In this document: positions 15,263-23,970 of the stretch, piece after piece
How positions within the stretch are numbered: position 1 is the stretch's first letter
Layout: every line of letters starts with the position of its first letter
Source of the DNA: Lachnospiraceae bacterium
Lineage (GTDB): Bacteria > Bacillota > Clostridia > Lachnospirales > Lachnospiraceae
Direction of reading: 5' to 3'
NCBI GenBank assembly: GCA_014804615.1
Contig: JAAUZL010000023.1
Location: forward strand, 109,737 to 148,163
DNA length: 38,427 bases
The notes under the pieces: generated by a model
The model's input: the letters and a program-made list of their open reading frames with translations, nothing else
What the model was told of the DNA's origin: nothing
Database searches by the model: none
Program-made: the position numbers and the translations under genes

Positions 15263-16975
15263 TTACACATATCCGAATCCTAAGATCGTAAATTCCTTCT
15301 CCTCATCGCCCGCCGCCATCTGAATCCGGATCTCATGCCGCTTCGTCTCCTGCTCCTGCAGCAGGATCACCGGGTTACAATGGAGCCAGCCGTTGATATG
15401 GGGATCCGCCACCAGCTTCCTCTCCCCATCCACGAAAACCTCTGCCCTGCCGACTCTGACCTCCCCGGAATCCTTAAAGATAAGCAGCAAAGCCTTGCAG
15501 GACAGCTCCAGCGTAAATGCCTGCCCGACATTCTCCGCCTTCTGCCCGCAATACATCCAGTTATAAGGAAACTCCGGCGTACAGACAAGGTTCTCGTCCA
15601 TCTCCACCTCCTGCAGCTCGGTATCCGTAAAGCCAAAGCTGCCGCAGGTAACCTTTGCCCCCTCCGGCATATCCTTTTTATCAAGCAGCCTCACTCTCTC
15701 AAAGTCGGCGCCGATCACAGGTTCCGGCAGACCTTTTTCCAGGGGATCCTGCCCCGCCGCGCTTTCCTGCTTTGCCGCCTGTGTGAAGAAATAGGTCAGA
15801 CAGTCCGCCATGACAGTGTGTCCCGCGTTGGTGGGATGGAACATATCGTAAAAATACTGGTTCTTGGAAAGTACCCGGCCCTGTCCCTGTTTCAACCGAA
15901 ACTGGGGTGTCACAGCATTAAGCACGCTGACCATAGGCAGCTGATATCGCTCTCCCACCACCCCCAGACGATCCTGCAGATTCCAATCGTTGGCAAAAAC
16001 CGAGAACAAAAGTATCACCGCCGGGCGGTTTGGCAAGGTTAAAATCTTACGCACCAGACTCTCATAGCAGTTGCCTCTGGTCTCGTCCCCGTCATCGTTT
16101 ACTGCAAACTCCACCACCACGATATCAGGCGTCTCTTCGCCGTCCCGCAGGACGTCTCTCTCAAACCGGATCATGCCAAGCTCCGAGGGTGTGCCGCCCA
16201 CTCCGGCCTTGACGAAACGAATATTTTTTCCCCCGCCGCACACCCGGACAAAGTCTCTGTAGGATTTATATGCATAACACTCGCAATTTATAGGTGTCGC
16301 GCCCGCTCCCTGCGTGATGGAACCCCCTATGTAAGCAATGGTCACGGACTCTCCGTTCTGTGCCTTATTTATGGCGCGCCGCACTCTCCCGGTATCTCCC
16401 ATCTGCATGAGCGAACGGGCGATCATCTCCTGATACGCCTCAGAGGTATAATCGATCTCGGCCTCCTCATCGATCTCCGGCGCCTGATAGCCATCATTCA
16501 GGAAAAAACGAACGCTGGCAGTGGCCAAAAGCTCCGGTTTGTCAAATACAAACAACATCTGCCCCGGTTCCTTGTCATCTTCGCTCCACTGCTGCCCGGA
16601 AAGATCGATCCGGACCTCTGCACCGTCCGTACAAAGAGGGCACCGCAGCATCGTCCCGCCGCCCAGTTTATCCTTTTCTCCGTACATCTGAAACAGGAAC
16701 TCTACGTTCTGCGTACTGTCATCCGCCTCCACACGGATCCCGATGCTGTGCACCAACTTCCGAAATCCCGCCACATCCTGCAAAAGCGTCAGAATCTCCT
16801 CATCCGTAATATCTCCCGCCACACGGGCGCTGTTTTCCAGTCGGCCCATGTCCTCATAAATATATTGAATTCCTCTGCCATCCGGCTGCTTTGTGCCGAA
16901 GATCTCCTTCTCCCGCATGACATAGAAAAACGGTCTTTTACTCTCAGGATCCTTTGGGGCTTTCGGTCCTCCCAT
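15263..16975 (-). CDS. SGNH/GDSL hydrolase, probable carbohydrate esterase
   Basis: A 570-residue cytoplasmic-looking protein (no signal peptide). Residues 1-190 form an N-terminal beta-rich domain of unclear family. The SGNH catalytic domain follows at about 205-400: block I GGSITQG with Ser219, block II GVGGT near 259-262, block III AVNDDG with Asn293, and block V DMFHPTNAGH with Asp377 and His380. The last ~150 residues look like a jelly-roll accessory domain. Domain layout and pairing with a GH43 enzyme suggest deacetylation of plant glycans such as acetylated xylo-oligosaccharides; that substrate is inferred. AGGAGG lies eight bases before the ATG, and the gene follows the GH43 gene after 12 bases. 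Confidence 0.85.
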   Translation of the reverse strand: MGGPKAPKDPESKRPFFYVMREKEIFGTKQPDGRGIQYIYEDMGRLENSARVAGDITDEEILTLLQDVAGFRKLVHSIGIRVEADDSTQNVEFLFQMYGEKDKLGGGTMLRCPLCTDGAEVRIDLSGQQWSEDDKEPGQMLFVFDKPELLATASVRFFLNDGYQAPEIDEEAEIDYTSEAYQEMIARSLMQMGDTGRVRRAINKAQNGESVTIAYIGGSITQGAGATPINCECYAYKSYRDFVRVCGGGKNIRFVKAGVGGTPSELGMIRFERDVLRDGEETPDIVVVEFAVNDDGDETRGNCYESLVRKILTLPNRPAVILLFSVFANDWNLQDRLGVVGERYQLPMVSVLNAVTPQFRLKQGQGRVLSKNQYFYDMFHPTNAGHTVMADCLTYFFTQAAKQESAAGQDPLEKGLPEPVIGADFERVRLLDKKDMPEGAKVTCGSFGFTDTELQEVEMDENLVCTPEFPYNWMYCGQKAENVGQAFTLELSCKALLLIFKDSGEVRVGRAEVFVDGERKLVADPHINGWLHCNPVILLQEQETKRHEIRIQMAAGDEEKEFTILGFGYV

Positions 16976-16987
16976 CGCACTCTCCTC

Positions 16988-18580
16988 CTATTCTACACTG
17001 CCTTCACTGTTTATTTCACTATATGTAAGATTTTTGAAAACAACGCATGCATCCTTATGATCACCGCCTGCCGCGTACAAGCCCACGGTACATCCTACAA
17101 AGCCGCCCGCCGTCTCCGTGGAAAGGCTGCGGATATCCACGTCTTCCGCCACTTTCACCTTTCCAAAGCCGCCGGATACCTTGACCGCCGCAGTAAGTCC
17201 TCTTACCTCCAGAGACAATCCGATTTCCACTCTGTCCTCATTTGGCTGCACAGAAAGCGTTTGTCCGGCTATCCTGCGATCTATCCCCTGCTCACACAGA
17301 TACACATTGATCTGAACCGCCTGTGCCGCTTCATCTCTTATAAGGGCAAGCCGCAGATGATACTCATTGCTCTGCACAAGCGCGATTCCCGCCTCTCCCT
17401 GTCCACTGCAAGGCGGCAGACTTAAAAGCGTCTCTGCCCTGAAATGATGGTGTCTCTGCCTGAGACCTACATAGACCGAAGATGCTTTCCGTGTCAGTTC
17501 ACAGCCGCCATAAGAGAGCTTCAATCCCTCTCCGGCACACAGGCTATAGCTGTCAGAATCGGGATTTCTCAAGAACAAAAAGGCATCCCCCAGCCGCTCC
17601 ATCCCGGCAAAATCATACACCATATCCATTCGCTCCGGTTCAACGGGCTTCCGGTCTGTAAGCCCTGTCTCCACCGTGTCTGTAAGCCTGCCGATCCCGG
17701 GATTCACCACGGGCCATCCATCCTCCCAGACCACTCTGGCAAGAAAAGTTTCCCTGCCCAACGTAGTATGTCCTTCCAGGGGGCGAACTGCCAGAGCCGA
17801 CATATACCATTCGCCTGCCGGGGTCTCCACCAGATCCCCATGCCCTACGCATTGCACCGGATAATCTTTACCCAAATGCCGATGTGTCAGGATAGGATTG
17901 CAGGGATTATTCTCATAGGGTCCCCAAATACTACGGCTCCGACACACCGCTGCGGCATGTCGAAATTCCGTACCGCCCTCCGCATGAACTATGTAGTAAT
18001 AGCTGTCCTTTTTGTATAAATGAGGGCCTTCCGGCCATACCACATGGCGCATGGCGCCGTTCCACACATCCTTCGCCTCTCCCACAAGACGCATTGTTTT
18101 CAGATCCAGCTCCTGAATCCAGATAAACCAGTCCCCGTCATAGCGGCACCCCTTTGGATTCGGATGCGTACCAATATAATAGCAGGTACCGTCCTCATCA
18201 AAGAACAGACTGGGATCGATCCCGGCCGCCTCCGGCAGATAACAGGGTTCTGACCAGGGACCTGCCGGATCAGACGCCGTAACGATAAAATTTCCCCCGC
18301 CGGATACATTGGTGCATATCACATAAAAAACGCCCGCATGATACCGTATGGTGGGCGCAAACAGCCCCTCAGAATGCCCGCATCCCTGCAGGGGAAGCTG
18401 GGATGCTCTGTCCATCACATTTCCAATCTGCTCCCAGTGCGCCAGATCCCTGCTGTGCATGATGGGAATGCCCGGGAAATACGCGAAAGTGGAATTGACC
18501 AGATAGAAATCGTCTCCTACCGCACAGAGGGAAGGATCCGGATAAAAGCCCGATAAAATTGGATTTTTTGCAATTGCCAT
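16988..18580 (-). CDS. GH43 family glycoside hydrolase (beta-xylosidase/arabinofuranosidase type)
   Basis: A 530-residue GH43 enzyme. The three catalytic acids are in place: Asp15 in GFYPDPSLC, Asp122 in GIDPSLFFDED, and Glu184 in VWPEGPHLYK. The five-bladed propeller covers about 1-320; the remaining ~200 residues form the beta-sandwich usual in the xylosidase-like subfamilies, with LRQRHHHFRAETLLSLPP and GIALVQSNEYHLRLAL. There is no signal peptide, so it should act on imported oligosaccharides. The ATG at 18580 has GGGAGG nine bases upstream; the earlier in-frame TTG is unlikely. It heads a two-gene unit with the SGNH esterase, inserted between spoIVB and the Spo0A-like gene, with its own extended -10 promoter. 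Confidence 0.9.
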   Translation of the reverse strand: MAIAKNPILSGFYPDPSLCAVGDDFYLVNSTFAYFPGIPIMHSRDLAHWEQIGNVMDRASQLPLQGCGHSEGLFAPTIRYHAGVFYVICTNVSGGGNFIVTASDPAGPWSEPCYLPEAAGIDPSLFFDEDGTCYYIGTHPNPKGCRYDGDWFIWIQELDLKTMRLVGEAKDVWNGAMRHVVWPEGPHLYKKDSYYYIVHAEGGTEFRHAAAVCRSRSIWGPYENNPCNPILTHRHLGKDYPVQCVGHGDLVETPAGEWYMSALAVRPLEGHTTLGRETFLARVVWEDGWPVVNPGIGRLTDTVETGLTDRKPVEPERMDMVYDFAGMERLGDAFLFLRNPDSDSYSLCAGEGLKLSYGGCELTRKASSVYVGLRQRHHHFRAETLLSLPPCSGQGEAGIALVQSNEYHLRLALIRDEAAQAVQINVYLCEQGIDRRIAGQTLSVQPNEDRVEIGLSLEVRGLTAAVKVSGGFGKVKVAEDVDIRSLSTETAGGFVGCTVGLYAAGGDHKDACVVFKNLTYSEINSEGSVE

Positions 18581-18613
18581 GCTCGCCCGCCTCCCTTTTT
18601 CCAATCTGACTTT

Positions 18614-18642
18614 ATTATATCACACGATCTTCCCATAAAAAA
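18614..18642 (-). promoter_or_regulatory. Extended -10 promoter of the GH43-SGNH unit
   Basis: On the minus strand, TGATATAAT (18622-18614) is a full extended -10 with only a poor TTTTTT at the -35 position (18642-18637, 17-base spacer). It lies in the 65 bases between the spoIVB stop and the GH43 ATG. It resembles a vegetative promoter, so the glycan genes are probably not just read through from spoIVB. Confidence 0.55.
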
Positions 18643-18645
18643 TGC

Positions 18646-19989
18646 CTAATGTGTCAGCATCTCCTCGATAAAAATCCCGTAACCCTTGGTGGAATCATTT
18701 ACCAGCACATGGGTGACTGCTCCCGCCAGCTTGCCGTTCTGGATGATCGGGCTGCCGCTCATGCCCTGTATGATCCCTCCCGTCAGCATCAGAAGCTTTT
18801 CGTCCACCACCCGGATCACGATGCCTCTGTTAACATTCTCATGCTCCAGATCCACCTCCACGATCTCCACATCATAAAATTCCGGCTCACCCGAAACGGA
18901 GCAGATGATCTGGGCCGGTCCCAGCTCGATCTCCTGCTTTAACGCAATGGGAACAGGCTCAAAAGCGGCGCTTTCTATCAGTTCATTATCGCAGATACCG
19001 AAGATCCCTTCCGCCGTATTTTCTGTGATCTCTCCAATCACATTGTCACTGTCATACTCGATGTATCCCGTCAATTCTCCGGGCGCTCCGTTAGCGCCTC
19101 TGGTAATGCCCACGATCTCAGTCTTATAGAGGGTTCCCTCCTCCAGATTCATCAAAATGGAGGTGTCCACATCATTAATACCATGGCCCAGCGCCCCGAA
19201 CGTGCTATCTGTTCCCTCATAAGTCATGGTACCGATTCCCTGCGCATTATCTCTGATCCAGATTCCCAGCTTCCACTCCTGCATCTGATTGGCACCAGGG
19301 CTTATCATAACATCCGTTATTTCATTGTTTCGACGGATCGTAAGTATCATGTCCTCTCCCTCAGAGCTCTCCACCATACTGATAAACTGTTTTTTGTTTT
19401 CCACCGTCTCTCCATCACATTTCAAAATGTAATCTCCCTTTTGCAGCACATATTTGGCAGGCGATATGGTCTCCCCCTCGCTGCTTTCAAACTCCCCGAT
19501 TCCTACCACCAGCACACCGTCCGTCTTTACATAGATACCGATAGGAAGCCCTGAAGGGATCAGCATTTTATCCTGGATCACCTCCACATCCACATTTTTA
19601 TAGGGCAGCACGCCAAACAGTTTCAGATCCATCTGATAAGTATCGACTTCATTCGCTTTCAGCCGCACAGTATGTGCAAAATTTACATGGATACTCTCCC
19701 TGTCCTCTCCTCCTGCCAGGAGCGCTTCTTCCGCCTCTCTGTCCACTTCCGTCACGGTAGATACCGGCGTGACTTCCTCTGCGATTCGATAGATCTCTCC
19801 CGACACCGGCACCCGGAAATCAAATTCCTGCTCCACACCGGCACGTATCTTGATCTTTGACGGAATCTTCTGCCAATAGGAAAAATAAATATTGCACAAA
19901 AGTGCCGCCATTCCCAGCAAAAGCAGCGCCCACAAAAATTTCCGGTATTTTTTCTCCTGTCTCTGCGTCATATATATCGAATTGTCCAC
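18646..19989 (-). CDS. spoIVB: SpoIVB serine peptidase (S55)
   Basis: A 447-residue forespore signalling protease. A membrane anchor spans about residues 18-38, a PDZ domain lies near 145-230 (IPSGLPIGIYVKTDGVLVVG, LQKGDYILKCDGETVENKK), and the S55 peptidase domain follows, with His269 in FGALGHGINDVDT and Ser411 in IIQGMSGSPIIQNGKLAGAV. In Bacillus SpoIVB crosses into the intermembrane space and triggers pro-sigma-K processing. The start shown is a GTG with AAGGGA nine bases upstream; an ATG 18 bases later has no ribosome site. It follows recN, the conserved order, but the usual downstream full-length spo0A is displaced. Confidence 0.95.
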   Translation of the reverse strand: MDNSIYMTQRQEKKYRKFLWALLLLGMAALLCNIYFSYWQKIPSKIKIRAGVEQEFDFRVPVSGEIYRIAEEVTPVSTVTEVDREAEEALLAGGEDRESIHVNFAHTVRLKANEVDTYQMDLKLFGVLPYKNVDVEVIQDKMLIPSGLPIGIYVKTDGVLVVGIGEFESSEGETISPAKYVLQKGDYILKCDGETVENKKQFISMVESSEGEDMILTIRRNNEITDVMISPGANQMQEWKLGIWIRDNAQGIGTMTYEGTDSTFGALGHGINDVDTSILMNLEEGTLYKTEIVGITRGANGAPGELTGYIEYDSDNVIGEITENTAEGIFGICDNELIESAAFEPVPIALKQEIELGPAQIICSVSGEPEFYDVEIVEVDLEHENVNRGIVIRVVDEKLLMLTGGIIQGMSGSPIIQNGKLAGAVTHVLVNDSTKGYGIFIEEMLTH

Positions 19990-20018
19990 TCTTCACATTC
20001 CCTTCTTTAAAACAATAA

Positions 20019-20047
20019 AAAGGACACACATTTACAGTATGTCCTTT
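20019..20047 (-). terminator. Intrinsic terminator after recN
   Basis: On the minus strand, AAAGGACATAC pairs with GTGTGTCCTTT (11 pairs including one G-T) around a seven-base loop, and TTTTATTGTT follows. It ends about 29 bases before the spoIVB GTG, so spoIVB expression must use a promoter overlapping or upstream of this hairpin. Confidence 0.75.
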
Positions 20048-20048
20048 C

Positions 20049-20055
20049 TAGTATG
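20049..20055 (-). promoter_or_regulatory. Possible forespore (sigma-G-like) -10 for spoIVB
   Basis: CATACTA on the minus strand equals the B. subtilis sigma-G -10 consensus. The -35 position 17-18 bases upstream reads GAAATT/AAATTA, a poor match. A start about seven bases downstream would fall inside the left arm of the recN terminator, so the spoIVB transcript could not form the full hairpin. Low confidence. Confidence 0.3.
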
Positions 20056-20071
20056 TGAAGAATCCTGTTTT

Positions 20072-21760
20072 TTAATTTCCTAATGATCTGTTTTTTCCTG
20101 CCAATTCTTTCATTTCTTCGGCATTTTTCAACGCATTCTCCGTAATACTGTCGCCACCCAGCATCCGGGCCAGCTCCTTCACACTCTCCTTTTCCGAAAG
20201 CTCCCGGATCCCGGTTATAGATCTTTGATCCACGACCTGCTTTTCGATCACATAATGAGTGTCCGCCATCGCCGCGATCTGGGGGAGATGGGTGATACAG
20301 ATCAATTGGTGTCCTTTTCCCAGAATTCCCATCTTCTCAGATACCTTCCATGCAGTCCTGCCGCTGATCCCTGTATCAATCTCGTCGAAGATCAGCGTCT
20401 CGATGTCGTCCTTATCCGCAAGCACGGTCTTTAACGCCAGCATAATGCGGGAGAGTTCTCCGCCGCTGGCTACCTGTGCCAGTTCCCGCACCGGTTCTCC
20501 CGGATTGGTTGAGATACGAAAGCATATCTGATCAAAGCCGTTTTCTCCCATCCACGCATCTTCCGACTCCACATCGATTTCGAAAACAGCCTGCTCAAAA
20601 TTCAGATCCGTCAAGGCCTGCCGCATCTGCTCCGCCAGTAACTGCGCATTTTTTCTACGCACATCGGAAATTTCTCCGCAAAGGGACAGCGCCTCTTTTT
20701 TCAACTTCTCCGTCTTTTCCAGAAGAGATGCCCTGTAGGTGTCATAATCCTGATACTTCTCTATGGTTTCCAGCGCCCGTTCCCGATATGCAAGAATCTC
20801 CTCCACTGAATTTCCATATTTTGATTTTAAATGGTTCAGAAGATTTAAACGCTGCTCCGTCTGTGTAAACTGGCTGCCATCAAATTCCAGCTCGCCGAGA
20901 TAGGCAGCCATCCCTCTGTTATAATCGTTCAAAAGACCATCTATGTCTAAAAGCTGTCTTTCGTATTCCTGCAGAGTCTCATCATAGACAGAGACACTTC
21001 GTATCTCCCGGAGCGCCCGGGCGATCATACTGCCCGCCCCGTTATCCTCATATCCGCACAGGGTATGCGCACTGACTGCCGCCTCTTCGATCTTTCTGGC
21101 ATTGTTCATCCTCTGATATGCCTTCTCGACCTCCTCATCCTCCCCGGGAACAAGAGCCGCCTCCTCGATCTCCCGACACTCAAACTCCGCCAGAGAGCAT
21201 TCCCTTCTCCGGGTCTCCTCATCCATCTCGTTCTCGGACAATTCTTTCTCATTTCTCCGATATTGATGATAAACCTCCCGCAGCCTTGTCTTTTTCTCCT
21301 GCAGAACTTCTCCCGCATAGGCGTCCAGGATTTCCAGCTGTCTGGCTGTCCGCAAAAGAGACTGGTGTTCGTGCTGCCCGTGGATATCGATCAGGATCTC
21401 CGCGAGCTGTCTTAACTGTCTGGCAGTTACCGTCTCGCCGCACACCTTGCAGACACTGCGGTTTGGCAGGATCTTTCTCTGCAGGATCACCTGCCCCTCC
21501 TCCAGGGAAAGCTCCATATCCTGTATCGCCTTTTGTCTGGCAGCGTCCTCCACCGTAAAGACCAGCTCCACCAGGGCATACTCCGCCCCGGAACGGATCA
21601 TTTCCTTGTCCGCCTTTGCTCCCAGCGCCAAGTTAATGGATCCGATGATGATAGATTTTCCCGCTCCGGTCTCCCCGGTAAGAATATTGAGTCCTTCGCC
21701 GAAAGTAACCTCTGTCTCATCGATCAATGCCAGATTTTTTACATGTAAGCTCTGTAACAT
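20072..21760 (-). CDS. recN: DNA repair protein RecN
   Basis: A 562-residue SMC-like ATPase acting early in double-strand break repair. Walker A is GETGAGKS near residues 28-35, the ABC signature is in VASGGELSRIMLALK, and Walker B is TLIFDEIDTGISG, followed by ITHLPQIAAMADTHYVIEK. A long charged coiled-coil region occupies about 150-380. It starts one base after the argR stop, so the two are probably co-translated, and is followed by an intrinsic terminator. The argR-recN-spoIVB order is conserved in spore-forming Firmicutes. Confidence 0.96.
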   Translation of the reverse strand: MLQSLHVKNLALIDETEVTFGEGLNILTGETGAGKSIIIGSINLALGAKADKEMIRSGAEYALVELVFTVEDAARQKAIQDMELSLEEGQVILQRKILPNRSVCKVCGETVTARQLRQLAEILIDIHGQHEHQSLLRTARQLEILDAYAGEVLQEKKTRLREVYHQYRRNEKELSENEMDEETRRRECSLAEFECREIEEAALVPGEDEEVEKAYQRMNNARKIEEAAVSAHTLCGYEDNGAGSMIARALREIRSVSVYDETLQEYERQLLDIDGLLNDYNRGMAAYLGELEFDGSQFTQTEQRLNLLNHLKSKYGNSVEEILAYRERALETIEKYQDYDTYRASLLEKTEKLKKEALSLCGEISDVRRKNAQLLAEQMRQALTDLNFEQAVFEIDVESEDAWMGENGFDQICFRISTNPGEPVRELAQVASGGELSRIMLALKTVLADKDDIETLIFDEIDTGISGRTAWKVSEKMGILGKGHQLICITHLPQIAAMADTHYVIEKQVVDQRSITGIRELSEKESVKELARMLGGDSITENALKNAEEMKELAGKNRSLGN

Positions 21761-21761
21761 C

Positions 21762-22211
21762 TCACCCCACCATTCTGCCGATCTTCTCCATCACGATCTC
21801 TGCGTCCTGCACACTTCGCATGGCCATCATCACAGTATTGTCCCCGGCAATACAGCCCACGATCTCTTCTATCTTCAAAGCGTCCACAGCCGCTGCTACC
21901 GCCATGGCCATACCGGCCACTGTCTTTAAGACCAAGAGATTTTGCGCCAGCTCCATGGACACATACCCTTCCTTTAACACCCTGCTGTACTTATCCCCCA
22001 GATAAGGCTCCTCCCCATCAAAGGCGACATATTTTTGTCTGCCCCTGCCGCTCGGAATTTTGGAGAGCTTTAACTCCCTGATATCTCTGGACACCGTTGC
22101 CTGAGTGACTTTGTAGCCGTCACGACGCAGATGATCCACCAGTTCCTCCTGAGTTTCCACTTCATACTGCGTGATCAGCTCTATGATCTTTTCATGTCTC
22201 TTTTTCTTCAT
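21762..22211 (-). CDS. argR: Arginine repressor ArgR
   Basis: A 149-residue ArgR/AhrC family protein. The N-terminal winged helix (about 1-70) has ETQEELVDHLRRDGYKVTQATVSRDIRELKLSKIP, and the C-terminal hexamerisation and arginine-binding domain ends with VGCIAGDNTVMMAMRSVQDAEIVMEKI, including the GDNT arginine-site motif. An in-frame GTG at 22244 would add 11 residues, but the ATG at 22211 gives the usual MKKKRHEKII start with GGAGG about 12 bases upstream. It lies between nadK and recN. No ARG box was searched systematically. Confidence 0.94.
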   Translation of the reverse strand: MKKKRHEKIIELITQYEVETQEELVDHLRRDGYKVTQATVSRDIRELKLSKIPSGRGRQKYVAFDGEEPYLGDKYSRVLKEGYVSMELAQNLLVLKTVAGMAMAVAAAVDALKIEEIVGCIAGDNTVMMAMRSVQDAEIVMEKIGRMVG

Positions 22212-22233
22212 AACAGGTTCCCATCCTCCTGCC

Positions 22234-23070
22234 TTACACTTCACACATTTTTTTATGGAGTACCGCCAGAAAGCTCTCCGTCTGCAGTCTAATGATCCCC
22301 GTGGTCTTATCTGCCCTGTGAATGACGATCCGGTCGCCTGTCCGCAGCGTTACCTTATGGCTGCCGTCAAAATTGGCCTCCACCACCTGTTCACTTCCAT
22401 CCTTGCCATCAGGGATCTCCACCACGATCTCATCCTCCGGCGCAAACACAATACTGCGAGTATTCAGCGTGTGCGGACAGATCGGCGTTAAAAGCAAAAG
22501 TCTGGCAGAGGGTTCCACGATAGGGCCTCCCGCCGACAGGTTATAGCCTGTAGAGCCGGTGGGCGTCGCCACGATCACACCGTCCGCACCATAGTTGTTC
22601 AGGAACTGGCCATTCACATAAATGCGGACATTCAGGATCTGTAACGAACCGCAGCGGGAGATCACAATATCATTCAGCGCATACTGCTCCTCTTCGTTCT
22701 CTCTCCCTAGGATCCTGCCCGAGAGCATCATCCGCTCCTCCCTGACATATTCGTCCCGCAAAAGCTTCTCTATGGCTTCCTCCACAAAGGCGCTCTCCAC
22801 CTCCGAAAGATACCCAAGCGTACCCAGATTAACCCCCAAAAGAGGCACCGAGCTGTCCATCATGTTTCTTGCCGCCCGCAGAACCGTTCCGTCACCGCCG
22901 AGCACCAAAGCGCAGTCTACCCGGTTTTCTTCCGCTTCCGAGAAGGCCTGTCTCTCATTCTTGACACAGACTGCCTCTCCTCCATGGGCCTCAATGTAAG
23001 CCGCTGTCTTTTTTGTAAACGTTCCCTGAGGATCTTTCACCTCATTGGTGATCAGATAAAATCTCTTCAT
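22234..23070 (-). CDS. nadK: NAD kinase
   Basis: A 278-residue ATP-NAD kinase that makes NADP from NAD. The GGDGTVLRAARN motif (ATP/phosphate site) lies near residues 59-70, and the NAD-binding segment NNYGADGVIVATPTGSTGYNLSAGGPIV lies near 158-185. ALNDIVISR, another family hallmark, precedes it. The gene starts three bases after the tlyA stop and ends 22 bases before the ArgR start, within the compact dxs-tlyA-nadK-argR-recN run. Confidence 0.96.
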   Translation of the reverse strand: MKRFYLITNEVKDPQGTFTKKTAAYIEAHGGEAVCVKNERQAFSEAEENRVDCALVLGGDGTVLRAARNMMDSSVPLLGVNLGTLGYLSEVESAFVEEAIEKLLRDEYVREERMMLSGRILGRENEEEQYALNDIVISRCGSLQILNVRIYVNGQFLNNYGADGVIVATPTGSTGYNLSAGGPIVEPSARLLLLTPICPHTLNTRSIVFAPEDEIVVEIPDGKDGSEQVVEANFDGSHKVTLRTGDRIVIHRADKTTGIIRLQTESFLAVLHKKMCEV

Positions 23071-23073
23071 CCG

Positions 23074-23970
23074 CTATTTCGCCTCGTCAAGCGCCTTATG
23101 CGCCTCCTCAATAATCTCTTTGATCCGCGCCGCCATCTTTTCCTCACGTGAGACGCCGTTTCCTTCCGCAAGAAGGCCGGAAAGCGCGGCAATCGCCTCC
23201 GTCTCCGACAAAGCAAGAATCTCCGCCGGAATTTCCTCCTGCTTTTCCAACCAGAGCAGATATTCTATATTGCCCTCCGGACCTTTGATCGGCGAATAGG
23301 TCAGACCCTTCACCACAAACCCGATCATAGCCGCATAATCGACCGTCCTGTGGACTACCTCCGCGTGCACCTTCTGATCCCGCACCACACCCTTTTTGCC
23401 AACCTTATCACGCCCGGCTTCAAACTGGGGCTTGATCAGGCACACCATCTGCCCCTGCTCCCGCAGCAGATTTCTGGCAGGGATTAAAATCTTTGTTAGA
23501 GAAATAAAGGAAACGTCCACGGAAGCAAAGTCGATCTGCTCCCGGATCTGTTCCTTTGTCACATAACGAAAATTTGTTTTCTCCATGCATATGACACGTT
23601 CGTCATTTCTGAGCGTCCACGCCAACTGCCCGTGCCCCACGTCAATGGCATACACTTTCCCGGCGCCGTTTTGCAGCATGCAGTCCGTGAAGCCGCCGGT
23701 GGAAGCCCCGATATCCATACACACCTTGTCCTGCAAAGTGATGGGGAACTGCGCCAATGCCCGTTCCAGTTTCAAACCGCCCCGGCTCACATAGGGAATG
23801 GGCTTGCCCTTTACCTCTATCCTGATTTTGCTCTCGTCAAACAGCGTACCCGCTTTGTCCTCCCGCTGGTTATCCACAAACACACTGCCCGCCATAAGAA
23901 GCGCCTTCGCCTTCTCTCTGGACGCCGCGTATCCCTGTCTGACCAAAATCACATCCAGTCTCTCTTTCAT
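23074..23970 (-). CDS. tlyA: TlyA family rRNA 2'-O-methyltransferase
   Basis: A 298-residue protein of the TlyA/hemolysin-A family. An S4 RNA-binding domain (about 1-65) starts ERLDVILVRQGYAASREKAKALLMAG. A FtsJ-like methyltransferase follows, with the SAM motif DIGASTGGFTDCML near 86-99 and LIKPQFEAG near 180-188. Mycobacterial TlyA methylates 16S and 23S rRNA; the Firmicutes members next to dxs are presumed rRNA methylases, though substrate specificity is not visible here. Its start overlaps the dxs stop by four bases, so it is translationally coupled. Confidence 0.94.
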   Translation of the reverse strand: MKERLDVILVRQGYAASREKAKALLMAGSVFVDNQREDKAGTLFDESKIRIEVKGKPIPYVSRGGLKLERALAQFPITLQDKVCMDIGASTGGFTDCMLQNGAGKVYAIDVGHGQLAWTLRNDERVICMEKTNFRYVTKEQIREQIDFASVDVSFISLTKILIPARNLLREQGQMVCLIKPQFEAGRDKVGKKGVVRDQKVHAEVVHRTVDYAAMIGFVVKGLTYSPIKGPEGNIEYLLWLEKQEEIPAEILALSETEAIAALSGLLAEGNGVSREEKMAARIKEIIEEAHKALDEAK

